A stretch of 64,000 bases of DNA from positions 73,141,912 through 73,205,911 of the forward strand of contig CM043963.1 in the NCBI GenBank assembly GCA_014529385.2, read 5' to 3'. A program made the translations under genes and the position numbers. This document shows positions 11,556 through 22,663 of this stretch, piece by piece; position 1 is the first letter of the stretch; the number at the start of each line of letters is the position of its first letter. The notes below the pieces were generated by a model. That model did no database searches. It was not told the origin of the DNA and worked only from the letters and a program-made list of their open reading frames with translations. Origin of the DNA: Adiantum capillus-veneris. Taxonomy: Eukaryota; Streptophyta; Polypodiopsida; Polypodiales; Pteridaceae.

Positions 11556-13529
11556 ATTAGGAAGAGAATGGGGTCTAGGAGGGCCTCTTTATTTGGCACT
11601 TTAAGAAAGTCAAACCTTTAGTATTAAGAAAGTAATAGAAGGATGGGTTTTGAATTCAAACAGGCAAAACGACAATTTATTTGAATTCAAAGTTTCCCAC
11701 CAAATGGAATTTAAAATCTAGCGGATAAAGCCATATCATGTAGCATATCTATGGAAAGAGCTCAACGCATAGATTGCAGATATATAATCTTTGCTCAAAT
11801 AGGAGATCATATGAGGGAGTTATGGAAGGCCAAAAATCCTTAGAAAAATTTGCCTCCTTTTTGGGGAGAAAAGTGCATCCTTTGACCACTCATACACATC
11901 TCTTACACCTTCCACAACTAAAAATCAAAACCATAACCATAAGGGATCTACAACCCTTGACCATAAACCATATTCATGATTGAAACCAACTTTCACACAT
12001 GGAGACTTGACTGTCCGTGCTATAGTCAACTTAGCCAATACACATGACCCTTAAATAGCATATTTTTATCCACACAAAAGAGTCCCTAATTGTAATCTCA
12101 AATCACCAATTTAGAAGCATTCAACCATATGCAAGTGATGTATCCTAACCACACATCACCCTAACCTAGAAGAGTGGAAAGCAATACACACATGCACATG
12201 AGACATCCACATCTATCCTTTGAGGTTTCATGCATCATATAACATCATCACATAACGTTAATCGGATGCAAAATAGTCCATCACTTTGATCAATCATATG
12301 TCCTAGCTTCACATGTAGGTTGAAAACAACTTTTCTCTATTTTTGGATGCACACACGATATAGAAGAGAGAGTGTTTGACCTCAAATCAATGCATCAAGC
12401 TTAGTTGTAAATAGAGTGTATCACCTTATCACATCAATTCACCAATATGAGACTCATGCTAACAACCACAACACGAAAAGAAAGTTGTGTTATGCAAAAC
12501 GGACGTTACTATTCGGGTTGGACACTCATACATAAACTCATGAGTTTATAAAAATAAAAGAAGTGGAATCAAATCACCAAAATAATCCATATAACACAAA
12601 TGAAACTCACATCAAACCCACGAATCTATACAATATCCCTCTTAACTAGAATCCCTACACATATAGGTAATCCTAGATACAAAAAGTGCTTAATAGTTCA
12701 CACTCATGACATGATAAAGGTAATCTAAATACATTTATCAACTAATCATGTTCTTGGTTTGTCTAAGTGGGTTTCCCTGTCTGACAAGTCTATACAATGG
12801 CTCTCCGAGAAGCCAGGGGTCTAAAATATTAACCGAGTGCAGTGAGCAACAAGCTATATGGTATACCTCTTAACTAGAATCCCTACACGTATAGGTATTC
12901 CTATACAGAAAGCGCTTGATAGTTCACACTCATGACATGATATAGGTAATCTAAATACATTTATCAACTAATCATGTTCTTGGTTTGTCTAAGTGGGTTT
13001 CCCCATCTGACAAGTCTATACAATGGCTCTCTGAGAAGCCAGGGGTCTAAATTATTAACTGAGTGTAGTGGGAAACAAGCTATATTTTGATAGTGGAATT
13101 TTCACATGACACATAAAATACAAGTCACTCTAGTAAACAATGTGTTTATTCTCTAATTCAAAGGGTTTTAGCCTAATTCATAATGGTTTGAGAAATATGG
13201 TCAAAATAGTGTCCCTATTGCCTACATGATGTGAACGCAAATCGTGCATTTTTTTTGGGTATCTACATGATCATAAATGCACCATATGCATATATTAGCG
13301 TACTTAATACGGTAGTAAGCTCTTTCTATCGATATGCTACATGATATGGTTTACCCACTAAATTTTAAAATTCATTTTGGGAGGAAAATTTGAATTCAAA
13401 TAAACTAGCCATTTTACGTGTTTGAATTCAAAAGCTATCCTTTCATTGCTTTCTTGATACTACATGTTTGAATCCCTAAAACTGCCAGATAAAGAGGTCC
13501 TCCTAGACCCCATTCTCTTCCTAATGAAA
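11556..13529. mobile_element. Region bounded by ~200-bp inverted terminal repeats
   Basis: The block starting CATTAGGAAGAGAATGGGG (11556) and running to about 11760 recurs inverted at about 13317-13529, ending CCCATTCTCTTCCTAATG. Shared landmarks in the arms are GAGGGCCTCTTTATTT, several TTTGAATTCAAA pieces and CATATCTATGGAAAGAG. The same terminal sequence bounds a shorter element at 54648-55120. The enclosed sequence includes part of the big inverted duplication (from about 12015). No target duplication was found at the CATTAGG ends. A non-autonomous Mutator-like or other TIR transposon is one reading; two unrelated insertions of one terminal fragment in opposite orientation is another. Confidence 0.5.
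12690..13075. repeat. Tandem duplication of about 190 bp
   Basis: The block with GAATCCCTACAC, GTTCACACTCATGACATGATA, CATGTTCTTGGTTTGTC and GAGAAGCCAGGGGTC occurs twice, at roughly 12645-12860 and 12865-13075, with few differences. The right arm of the inverted duplication has only one copy (about 33850-34020), so the doubling happened in the left arm after the duplication, or one copy was lost on the right. Confidence 0.85.
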
Positions 13530-13539
13530 GGTCAAAACT

Positions 13540-14070
13540 TATCCTCTAGTCGAGGTCTTTTGAATTCACAATTTGGGATAGTATCTGAGTGCTCTTTAGT
13601 ACCATTCAATATTTCCAACTCAATGGGCTTACTCGCATCAAGAACATTTGTAAAATTTATAAGTTTCAAGATCTAGACTTTATTCTTCAAAGGATTGTGT
13701 AAACATGACACAAAACGTGCTACCTTGACTTCTTGAGTCATCCCCACTGAAGCCTACCTGATAAGGGTCAAGAAATGTTGGTAGTATGACTGTAAGTCTT
13801 TGGTTCCTTGAGTATAATCAAAAAATTCATTCATGCAATTAGAGTGATATACCTTATTTTGATAATTTTGTTTTAATTGAAGTTACTTGACAAGAGTCAA
13901 AAAATGTTGGTACTATGACTCTAAGTCTTTGGTTCCTTGAGTACAAACAAGAATTTCATTTATGCGTTCGGAGTGATATAACTTATTATGTAATTCTTCT
14001 TTAATTGAGCTTTAAGATAAGCCCAAGTCACTGTGCTTAAATTGAAATTATTCTCATCACAATGATCCTT
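13540..14070 (-). pseudogene. Gypsy gag fragment with internal tandem duplication
   Basis: Minus-strand translation gives a retrotransposon gag (capsid-type) pattern: LYHSERINEI-like and TQGTKDLESYYQHFLTL, then EVKVARFVSCLHNPLKN and a DASKPIELE motif. This order (basic helix, Q-G-x-x-x-V-x-x-Y-x-x-x-F, then the V-x-R-F-x-x-G-L region) is standard in plant Ty3/gypsy gag. The Q-G...Y...F module appears twice in tandem, about 125 bp apart (near 13775 and 13900), separated by stops. It lies in the ~1 kb segment that the right inverted arm lacks, so it was either inserted on the left or deleted on the right. Confidence 0.6.
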
Positions 14071-14269
14071 CCACAAAACACTTAGCTATCTTCTTAAGCT
14101 CAAACTTAGCAATGATGGCCTTGTTCTTAGTGGATGAATGAACCAAGTTGAAGTAATCATCCATGCACTCAATCACATCCTCCAAAACCTTGCCTAAATA
14201 ATTGCATTCTCCGCTAAAAATTTTAGGCTCAAATTTTCAAATCATAGTATAGAATTCACAATCAATCAT

Positions 14270-15590
14270 AGTCACTGCGGGTAGTGGGCCAGATGGGAGT
14301 ATGTTGCTAGACCCAAGGAGCAAGGAGGTATTGGGATCCTCAACCCTGAAGTGCATGTAGAAACACAATGTTCTAAATTTATGGTCTCAATTGCAAAAAG
14401 AAACCAAGTATGGGCCATTATGACAAGGGACATGAGTGACAAGGTGAAGCTAGTCTCTCAAGGGGCCCGTGGAAGGAGGTAGGGAATCACGACAAACTGC
14501 TTGCACCTTAGTGGACAAACTTGAAATTTTGTGGCACCATGGGAGAGGTGGTATGGAAGTGTTCAAGAGCTTTCGAGACACTAGAATGGGGAGAGTCAAC
14601 CATTTGTTTCCAAAACTCCATAACACGCTAGTCACCATGGCTCTCTAAAGCGGGAAGTGTATTATTGAATCCATTTTGGAGAGAAATTACAAGAAAGTTT
14701 AATAACAAAGTACTTAGTCATCTGGCTCAATTTTGGGATGCCAACAATAGCAAGAGATAGAAAGAAGTAGGCCATTTGTCTACCCAATTTCACCTCAACA
14801 AAACTAAAATATTGCTTATTGACAGAGCCATCAAAGGTCTCATCAATGTTTCATGAGGGTAAATTTGATCGAAAATCCTGAAATTGCCCAAGAACAAAAA
14901 CTTATACAAACAAATAGTGGCAAAAGCAATGAACATAATCTAGGTCAGAGTCAATAGCAAGTAACATTTGGAACCCTCCGATGGCCCCATGCGATGAAGA
15001 TATTTTTGTGGAAGATACTATGGGGGGTCATTCCAATCGAGGTTAAGATACTAGTTAGAGGGATAGGCTCTGATAGATTCTTAGGGTTCACAAAGGTCAA
15101 TGAAGTCCCCCCTCACTTGTTCAACTACAAAAGGTCTTGTAGGCAAAATTTGCAAATGAATAGAGAAGACCTAAACGATTATGTACTTGAAGAACAACCT
15201 ACTCCTAGGAGGCGAGATTGTTAAGAACCAAGCTCTATTAATCTGCATCCAAATTCTCCATTTTTGCTACTTCAGACAAGTTTGGACGTCTAGGAACTTA
15301 CAAGTCTTTGAAAAATACCTCTTGTTAGCTAGCTTCAAAGAGGTTATTCAAGAAATCAGGGAAGTGATTGTAACTACTGGAAAAACCAAGAATTTTGAGG
15401 AATGGAAACAAACAATTAAATCCATCATGCTTTTGGTCACAACTAGATCTCCCAAACTAGCTTATGTTAGATTGGGGTATGTAGCTCCATATTTTGTATC
15501 TTGTGGCCCCTTGAGGTACATCTTGTGCTTGAGGGTTATTGTACATTCCTTTTTGGGTGAATACTTCCACTCTCAATTGTGAGTATGAAA
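14270..15590 (+). pseudogene. Decayed LINE-like C-terminal coding sequence (left arm)
   Basis: The plus strand has three adjoining open pieces (14994-15224, 15181-15582 and a broken segment before them). MKIFLWKILWGVIPIEV resembles the 'K-x-F-L-W-K-x-L-x-x-x-L-P' zf-RVT region that follows reverse transcriptase in plant LINEs. The later piece, with FRQVWTSRNLQVFEKYLL and EEWKQTIKSIML, resembles the 'W-x-x-R-N-x-x-x-F' tail of such ORF2 proteins. The zinc-finger cysteines and the polymerase YADD motif were not seen. The right arm (32303-32869, minus strand) encodes the same protein with different substitutions and stops. The LINE assignment is an inference. Confidence 0.45.
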
Positions 15591-15591
15591 C

Positions 15592-15987
15592 ATGAAAAAG
15601 ATCCATAAGACAGGGTTGTCATATTTCTCGTGTAATGTGTGCTATTGTCTCGACAATGCACGTGTACAAATCTATGCATCACAAGAAATAAAGCTTGAAT
15701 CCATTGTAAAAATCAAAGTGTATGAGATTGCAACACCACATGTGAGTGTGGTGGAGAGTTGGCGCAATGTTTCTCCATATTATATGAGTAATGGAAGCCA
15801 TGCCCTGCCTTGTAGTCAAGTGCGCAAGACAATCTACTTGGTAAGCATGGGAGTTGGGAGTGGATTGACAAACCTAAAGATCTTTCAAGAAGGAGTTCAC
15901 GTGTGTATTGCAATGTTTGCATGTTCTTGCGAAGTCCCTATTCATTTTACAAAAGAACAGATTTACATAGCAGAAACAAAAACATAG
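15592..15987 (+). pseudogene. Unrecognised 131-codon open frame (left arm)
   Basis: This frame follows the LINE-like tail and is conserved in the right arm on the minus strand (32130-31855 plus 32324-32127), where it is broken into two frames. Conserved residues at protein level include VSVVESW, NVSPYYMSNGS and EGVHVCIAMFACSCEVPIHF. Because both copies are repeat copies, the similarity is not evidence of selection. I know no family match. The last 30 codons coincide with a short tandem repeat. Confidence 0.3.
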
Positions 15988-16165
15988 AAATTAGTAAAAA
16001 AAATGGAATGTTTGCATGTTCTTGTGAAGTCCCTATTCATTTTACAAAAACACAAGAACATGCAATGTTTGCATGTTCTTGTGAAGTCCCTATTCATTTT
16101 ACAAAAGAACAGATTTACATAAGAGAAACAAAAACATAGAAATTAGTAAAAAAAATGGAATGTTT
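15910..16165. repeat. Short tandem repeats before the CT tract
   Basis: The motif GTTTGCATGTTCTTG[CT]GAAGTC, followed by CCCTATTCATTTTACAAAA, occurs three times (about 15913, 16010 and 16068), with two copies of the longer tail ACATAGAAATTAGTAAAAAA. The right arm has a single copy near 31845-31925. Confidence 0.88.
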
Positions 16166-16167
16166 GC

Positions 16168-16271
<104 letters not shown>

Positions 16272-16279
16272 GTCCCCAC

Positions 16280-18660
16280 CATAATATCTTGTTGAGAGCT
16301 TGGTATAGCCCACTATGGTGCATTCATGAGGGTACCACATTAGGTATACATATGTACCGTTGTATTCTCAGACTATCTCATCAAAAAAATTATGTTCTTT
16401 CATAAGGGTAGTACTTGTGAGATGCATTTTGACCAAAGTATTGCCAAATAATATAGGGACCTCCTTTGGCATTTGGTTGAAATGGTGTAGAGTTTCCTTG
16501 CCCGAAACATGTTTTCATATCTTGCAATCAATACATTCCAATTGGTGACATTGTACAGAGGATCCCCATCAATAATATTTTTGTGTTTTTGTAATGGCAC
16601 CACAATTAGCATGCTATTGACCAAAGCACTCCCTACTAGCTTGGCCTTTTTTCCCAACAATAGGTAACTAGAGATTTCATGGTGAATTCTCTCAACAATG
16701 TCTTGCACAAGGCCAAAGGCCTTCTAGGTGTGAGCGTAAGTGATTGCATCGGGAGAAAGACCTTCCCTTAAATTTTTGTTAAACCCTATTTAAACATCCT
16801 AGAGCTTCTGTGTCACAATCTTGTTTAGCATATCTTTAATTACTTCACTCCAATAGATGACATCCTGGAGAAGAAGCCAATCAAGAATGTTTTGTGTGGC
16901 AGCATTTGACATACATATCAATCAAAGCACTGCCAAGCACGACATATTTATCAAACAACACCTGGTTGGCAATGTCATTGTGAATTGTTTCACTTATGTG
17001 AAGGTTATGTGTAAGGCCATAACCCTTCGAGGTGCAAGCATAGTTGAATGTATTTGGAGAAAGGAATTCCCTTCACATTTGGTGAGAATGTCCTTGCCAC
17101 AGACATATTGGGCTTATCTTGTAGCCAACATGTTCCAAGTGACGGAATTTTGGAGAGGATGACAATGAAGAATACTTTGTGATTTCATGATGGAACCACA
17201 TTTGTCCACTCTTGTATAAGGGCACATGCCTTCAAGGTGCAAGCATAAGTGAGTCCATCTAGGGAGAGGCATTTCCTTTGCATCTTGATTAAAAGATTCC
17301 TTGCCATAGCTATGATATGCCACTCATGTGTGACATATCTATAAACGCATATTAAGAGATGACATCCTAGAGAGGATGCCCATCAATAATGTTTTGTGCT
17401 TTTGTGAGGGAACCATATTTGACATGCATATTGATCAAAGCACCGCCAAGAATGACATCTTTCTCCAACAATCCCTAACTAGCAAGCTCATTGTGAATTC
17501 TCTTCCTCATGTGAAGGTCTTGCATAAGGCCATAGGCCTTTGGTGGTGCAAGCATAGGTGAATGCATTTGAAGAAAGGCCTTCCATTCACATGTTGTTGA
17601 AATCACTCAAAATGTCCTTGCCACATCCATGTTGGGCATATCCTGCACTCAACACATTTCTGAGTGACGACATTCAGGACAAGATGACCATCGAGATTTT
17701 TGGTGCTTCTGTGATGGCACCATATTTGGCATGCATATCAACCAAAGCACTACCAAGAATTACATCATTGTTAAATCTCATTGCCTATCAGTCTCATTGT
17801 GAAATTTCTCATTTTGGATGCATTTGGTGGGTTTCCTTTGCATTTGGTTAAAACAATGCAAAAATTCCTTGCCAGAACCATGTTGGGTATATCATGCAAT
17901 CAACACATTCCAAGTGAGGACAATCCAGTGATGTTGACATGCGCAAATTCTCTCACCCATATATCTTCCATAAGCCAACATGCCTTCAAGGTGAGCATAA
18001 GTGATTGAGAAAGGCCTTTGTTCACAAATCATTAAAACAATCCAAAATTCCACGCAAAGACCTCCAAGGTGGGAGCATAAGTGATTGCATATGGAGTAAG
18101 TCCTCCTCTTTACATCTAGTTAAAACATCCCAAAGCTTTGTTACCACATTCATGACCCATTTGTGATGGGCCAATGTGCTCTAAGAGGCAAAAACTTGGA
18201 GGGGATTATTGTTGAGCACATTTCATGCTTTCATGAGGGAATCACTACTAGTTTACATATCAATCAAAGCATCACCAAGCATGACATCTTTCTCTGATAG
18301 CTCTTGTCTAGCAATCTCATCGTGAATTCCCTTACTCATGTGAAGGCTTGTGTAAGGTTAGAAGCCTTCAAGGTGCAACACAGACCATAACTTCTACGCC
18401 AAAGGTCTCCAAGGTGGGAACATAAGTGATTGCATCTGGAAGAAAGGCCTTGGCTTTGTATCTAGTGAAAAATCCCACTAGAGCTTCCTTTCCATAGCCA
18501 TGATGGGATTATGTGCAACAAGCCCATAACTTCCATGACAAAGGCCTCCAAGGTGGGACCATAAGTGATTGCATCTAGAGAAATGCCTTCGCTTTGCATC
18601 TACTTAAAAAGCCCAATAGATTTCCTTGCCAAAATCATGCTAGGCTTATCTACAATCAAC
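16280..18660 (-). pseudogene. Decayed PPR-protein coding repeats (left arm and beyond)
   Basis: The minus strand encodes degenerate pentatricopeptide-repeat units at a spacing of about 300 bp, each with pieces such as ALVN..., GHPLQNSVTWNMLATR (17114-17323) and TYACTL-like runs. PPR proteins bind organellar RNA; the 'x-V-x-W-N-x-L-x-x-x' ending and the helix start '(A)L-I-D-M-Y' mark the plant PLS-class repeats. All frames are broken. The plus strand of the right arm (30310-31700) has the same units. From 17740 to 18660 similar units continue on the left only, with recurring phrases (for example AAGCCTTCAAGGTG, CTTACCAATAGCC-like). Such multi-copy PPR fragments suggest a gene-derived repeat family. 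Confidence 0.6.
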
Positions 18661-18757
18661 GCACTCTAAGCTATGTTAAGTTAAGTTAGGTTATCTTACA
18701 TGTTAGGTTAGGTTAGGTAAAGCTACATTAGGTTAAGTTAGGTTAAGCTACGTTCGA
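18660..18757. repeat. TTAGG-type degenerate array, first block
   Basis: Runs such as GTTAGGTTAGGTTAGG alternate with GTTAAGTTAGG over about 100 bp. The pentamer TTAGG differs from the usual plant telomere unit TTTAGGG, so this is more likely a local repeat than a buried telomere. Confidence 0.8.
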
Positions 18758-18797
18758 CAATACGGCAAGCTATAGAGCTTACCCACAACGCATATTA

Positions 18798-19438
18798 AAA
18801 ACAATATAATGGCGTTCCGTTCGTCAATACGGCAATCCATAAAGCTTACCCACAACACATATGCATTGTGGGCAAGCTCTATGGCTTTCCGTATTGCCAA
18901 CGGCTTGCCATTGTGTTGTTTATATGTTTGCGAGCGGATTTCAAGTCCTAAAATAGCACCATGGCGAGCCGTTTGGCAATATGGCAAGCCATAGATCTTG
19001 CTTACAATGCATATACATTGTGGGAAAGCTTTATGGCTTGCCGTATTGCCAAACGGCTTGCCATGGTGTTGTCTATATGTTTGCGAGCGATTTGCAAGCG
19101 CTAAAATTACCTCGTGCCCCTAAAAACAACACAATGGCGATCCGTTTGGCAATACGGAAAGCCATAAAGCTTGCCCACAAGGCGTATGCATTGTGGGCAA
19201 GCTCTATGGATTGCCATATTGCCAATGGCTCGCCATGGTGTTGTTTATATGTCTACGAGCGGTTTTCAGGCCATAAAATCCATTTGCAACTCTAAAAACG
19301 ACACAATGGTAAGCCGTTTGCAAAATTGGCAAGCCATAGAGCTTGCCCACACTATGGCTTGTCCACATTGCATCTGCATTGTGCGCAAGATCTACGGCTT
19401 GTCGTTTTGCTAAACACCTCACCATTGTGTTGTTTTTA
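18798..19438. repeat. Array of four long imperfect palindromes
   Basis: Four tandem units at about 18798-18922, 18957-19073, 19125-19248 and 19293-19438 are each close to self-complementary. The left half has AATACGGCAAGCCATA, then GAGCTTGCCCACAATGC; the right half is its reverse complement, GCATTGTGGGCAAGCTC, then TATGGCTTGCCGTATT. Arms are about 50-60 bp with almost no loop, so each could form a hairpin in RNA or a cruciform in DNA. The links between units carry TGTTTGCGAGCGG and CCTAAAA-type sequence. ORFs drawn through them are by-products of the symmetry. Confidence 0.9.
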
Positions 19439-19439
19439 T

Positions 19440-20480
19440 GTTAGATTTAGGTTATATGTTAGGTTAGGTTAGAGCTATCGACGGCATAATAGTCGAGAAA
19501 ATACAAACGGACTTTGAATATGACGCGTGTACTTCAAAAAATGCAATCGAACTTTGAAGTGACTCGTGTACTTTTAGAAACGCAAACAGACTTTGGTTAG
19601 GTTAGGTTATAGGTTAGGTAGATGTTATAAGATAGGTTACATTAAGCTATGTTAGATGTAGGTTTTATGTTAGGTTAGATTATATTAAAGGTTAGGCATA
19701 ATGATTATAGGTTAGGTCAGAGCTAACGTCAAATTAATAGTAGTAAAAACGCAATCGGACTTCGAGGATGACTCGTCTACTTCTAAAAACGCAAACAGAC
19801 TTCCGTTAGGTTAGTTTATAGGTTAGGTAGATGTTATAAGTTAGGTTATATACATTAAGTTATGTTAGGTATAGGTTTTACGTTAGGTTAGATTATAAGT
19901 TACGCATAACGATTATATGTTAGGTTAGAGCTATTGTCAAATTAATAGTAGAAAAAACGCAATCAAACTTCAAAGATGACTTGTGTTCTTCTAAAAACGC
20001 AAACGGACTTCGGTTAGGTTAGGTTATATGTTAAGTTTAGGTTATAAGTTACGTTACATTAAGCTAAGTTAGGGTTATGTTAGATTATAGGTTAGGTTAG
20101 AGCTAGTGTCAAATTAATAATAGAAAAAACGCAATCGGACTTCAAAAGTGCACACAGACTGAAAGAACCTTAATATATAGTCATTGACCAATAAAGACGA
20201 GATTATTACCCTATGGTCCTAATCTTTGTGCAACTCTAGACCGAAGCGTGCGGGGATCGGGCTTGGCCAGAGAATGTGAGGTTGTTAGAGCTAGTAGAAA
20301 ATAGTTGAAAAATTAAAATCGGACTTCAAAAGTGCACACAGACTTCAAGAAATTTAATATATAGTCATTGACCAATAAAGACGAGATTATTACCCTGTGG
20401 TCCTAATCTCCATGCACCTCTAGACCGAGGTGTGTGGGGATCGAGCATGGCTAGAGAATGTGTTTTAATTATTTGTTGCA
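19440..20480. repeat. Tandem repeats of ~200 bp mixed with TTAGGTTA runs
   Basis: A unit with AAAACGCAATCGGACTTC, a GACTCGTGTACTTCTAAAAA piece, ACGCAAACGGACTTCGG and a TTAGGTTAGGTTATAGGTTAGG tail recurs near 19535, 19745, 19950 and 20120. The last copies change into a second repeat carrying TAATATATAGTCATTGACC and ACGAGATTATTACCCTGTGG (about 20165-20290 and 20345-20465). No coding sequence is supported. Confidence 0.85.
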
Positions 20481-20487
20481 TCATTGG

Positions 20488-20678
20488 TGTTGGGGTTAAG
20501 GCCTATGTGCCTTGACCGGTCGCCCAGGTCATGGGCGCCCGCCCACTGTTACCCTATACTTATAGTGAGTATACTGTATAGGGGGAGCTGCCACTTCACA
20601 GTCTCCCCACCCACATCGTGTGTGTGTCTCCTTCTCTCTCTCTCACTCTCTGTCTGTGGTGCTCCCCGATCCCCTTCA
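20488..20678 (+). repeat. 5' LTR of copia copy B
   Basis: 191 bp, TGTTGGGG...CCTTCA. It contains a TATACTTATAGTGAGTATA inverted repeat (about 20555-20573) and a CT-rich end. A TATA-like element may lie within this inverted repeat, but no transcription start can be proven from sequence. Confidence 0.93.
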
Positions 20679-20680
20679 AT

Positions 20681-20692
20681 TGGTATCAGAGC
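20681..20692 (+). other. Primer-binding site, initiator tRNA-Met
   Basis: TGGTATCAGAGC is the classic plant LTR-element PBS, complementary to the 3' end of initiator tRNA-Met. It lies two bases inside the 5' LTR. Confidence 0.92.
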
Positions 20693-22320
20693 TATGGTGA
20701 CCGCGGAGAGCACGACGCCTTTGAGAGCTTCGAGGCGATAGCTCGCTCTCTCTCGACGGTAGAGAGATTAAGAAAGCAAAAGACTTGCTGTGAGAATGCA
20801 ATGGGAGCTTGTGAGCTCAGTTGAGAGTGATGTATGCTCTTGTGGAAGCTCAGAAAGGAGTGTGGAAGATTGTGTGTAAGTGAAGGTGCTGCCCTAAAAC
20901 TGTGTGCGCAGCAGCACTGTTTTCAGATTCGTTTTTCTCCTTGTAGAATGCAGATCTGAGAATTTTGTCCGCATAGCCCATCCATTTCGACGTGGTCTAC
21001 AACTTTGCAGAAGAAACTTTTTGCAAATTCCTCACCGTTTTGCTGATATTCAGCTCAGACAGACTGTATACAGAAATTCCAGATTTTCTGTTGTCGCATT
21101 GTGTGCGAGTTTGATGCACTTTTGGAAGCACGGGAGATGCTTGAAGTTGAGTGCATAAATTCTGAGCTGAAGATGCAATTGCAGCTTGTGTTAAGCTTGT
21201 GGTTTGAGGGTTTTTGGTAGACTTGGGCAACGAAGTACGGAGGCGTTTACACACCACCGAAGCGGTCTCTTGAGAGAGACAGTTTTTTGGAGCACACAGG
21301 TGGAGCTTCTTTCACTGGTTTTCACAGGATACTTTGGCAGTGATTTTGTGCTTGGATTCATGGTCTTTGTGAATGGTTTGCGTATGGTTATGGCGCATGG
21401 TTGATGCCCATTATACATGCATTTTGGCGAGCACTTTCAAGTGCCAGTGAGCTCTCTTCAGAGCATTGTTTTCGCATTGATCAAGTTTCCGGATTGCAAA
21501 TCTTTTGGCGCTTGCTTATGCGCGGTCACTCCGTTGATGTACGTTGAGTGCGGATTGCCATTGTATGTGAAAATGTGGAGCCATTTTGGCATTTCTACTC
21601 ATTGGCATTGAGTAGTGTTATGGTTTATGGTAGAGATTGTACTTGAGTTTTTTGCTCAGTTTTCAGGGGAAATTCTGTCGGATTTTTCCCAGATTCTCGC
21701 CATAGTTTGTGGTCGAGTGTTTACTCTCATTTTGACAGGTTTTGTCATTTTGGACACAGTTTTGTGTTTTTGTATCCACTCTCGCAAGAGTGAGGAGTTG
21801 TGTATCTTTCTTTGGTTGAGACAGTGGTTTGCTCTCGGGTGGGAGAGTCTTGTGATCTCGAGCATTGTTTGCCATAGTTTTGCAGAGCTTATGCATGTAT
21901 GTTGAGTGTAGTTTGATGCGCATTGATTGCTCATTGTATTGAGCTTGCAGGACAATGGTTATTTTGTGTTGATAGCCATTGTACGTCAAAACTCTGGCAA
22001 AATTTCCCAGGAGTTTTATGCGTATCATTTATGCAATCTAGGTAGAGATTGCGGGTCGCACTCAGCATTTGCGTGCGGTGTTCTCTGCAGGTGGGAGATT
22101 TGTGCGTGTGTATGCATCGATACCGCACAGTGTGGGCTTGGTGATTAGCTCACAGATTGCAGTGTGATACTAGAGCAGGTGAGGCTTGTATTGACATTGT
22201 GGGAGCTCTATTTTGGAGTGTGTCTCACAGGTTTTACATTGTGTTTCTGGTCATATTTGTAGACAGTTTCCAGGTGTTGTTGGTGAGGTGGTTTCGCTTT
22301 CTAGTTTGCTACATTGTGCT
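20693..22320 (+). other. Long leader of copia copy B
   Basis: About 1.6 kb between PBS and gag. It is T/G-rich with short open frames on both strands, none with a known motif. Many TTTTG...GCATTG phrases recur loosely. Such long leaders are common in non-autonomous LTR elements and may carry packaging signals; this is inference. Confidence 0.5.
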
Positions 22321-22321
22321 C

Positions 22322-22663
22322 ATGACAGAGACAGGTGATCGATCAGATTGTGACCTCTCACAGATGCGCATGTTTGATGGGTCAGACTTTGCGGCATGGA
22401 GAGAGTGTATGCTTGATGCATTGACACAGCGAGGGTTGCATCGACCATTGAGTGGTGATGCAGGTAGACCTTCAAACATGTCTGACGATCAGTGGCAGGA
22501 GCTAGAGGAGATGGCACTATCTACACTCTCTTTGCACCTTGCAGAATCTGTATATGCTCTTGTTATGTATGAGACTACTTCAAGAGCACTTTGGCGCAGA
22601 TTACATGATATGTATGATAGATCTGAGTCATCACGGACTCGTGTGAGACATGTACATTCATGA
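22322..22663 (+). CDS. gag: Copia gag (UBN2-like capsid), copy B
   Basis: From the ATG at 22322 the frame encodes about 113 residues with MFDGSDFAAWRECMLDAL near the start, a W-x-x-x-E-x-x-A-x-x-x-I/L-x-L region (QWQELEEMALSTLSLHLAES) and a W-x-x-L-x-x-x-Y motif (LWRRLHDMYDR). This is the order of plant copia capsid domains (UBN2/DUF4219). The open frame extends upstream to 22157, but that part is hydrophobic and unlike gag, so the internal ATG is preferred. It stops at 22661-22663, before the zinc knuckle, so the product would be short for the family. The knuckle is in the next open frame (22676). Confidence 0.7.
   Translation: MTETGDRSDCDLSQMRMFDGSDFAAWRECMLDALTQRGLHRPLSGDAGRPSNMSDDQWQELEEMALSTLSLHLAESVYALVMYETTSRALWRRLHDMYDRSESSRTRVRHVHS

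Noticed and set aside
18748-19425. Several overlapping frames on both strands with repeated HNAYALW/CGQAL peptides
   Set aside because: They follow from the palindromic array, where both strands read alike.
18798-19438. CRISPR-like array
   Set aside because: The units are palindromic and differ from each other; there are no constant direct repeats with unique spacers, and the sequence is from a plant.
18660-20160. Interstitial telomere
   Set aside because: The unit is TTAGG mixed with many variants inside a longer repeat, not the TTTAGGG expected for plants.
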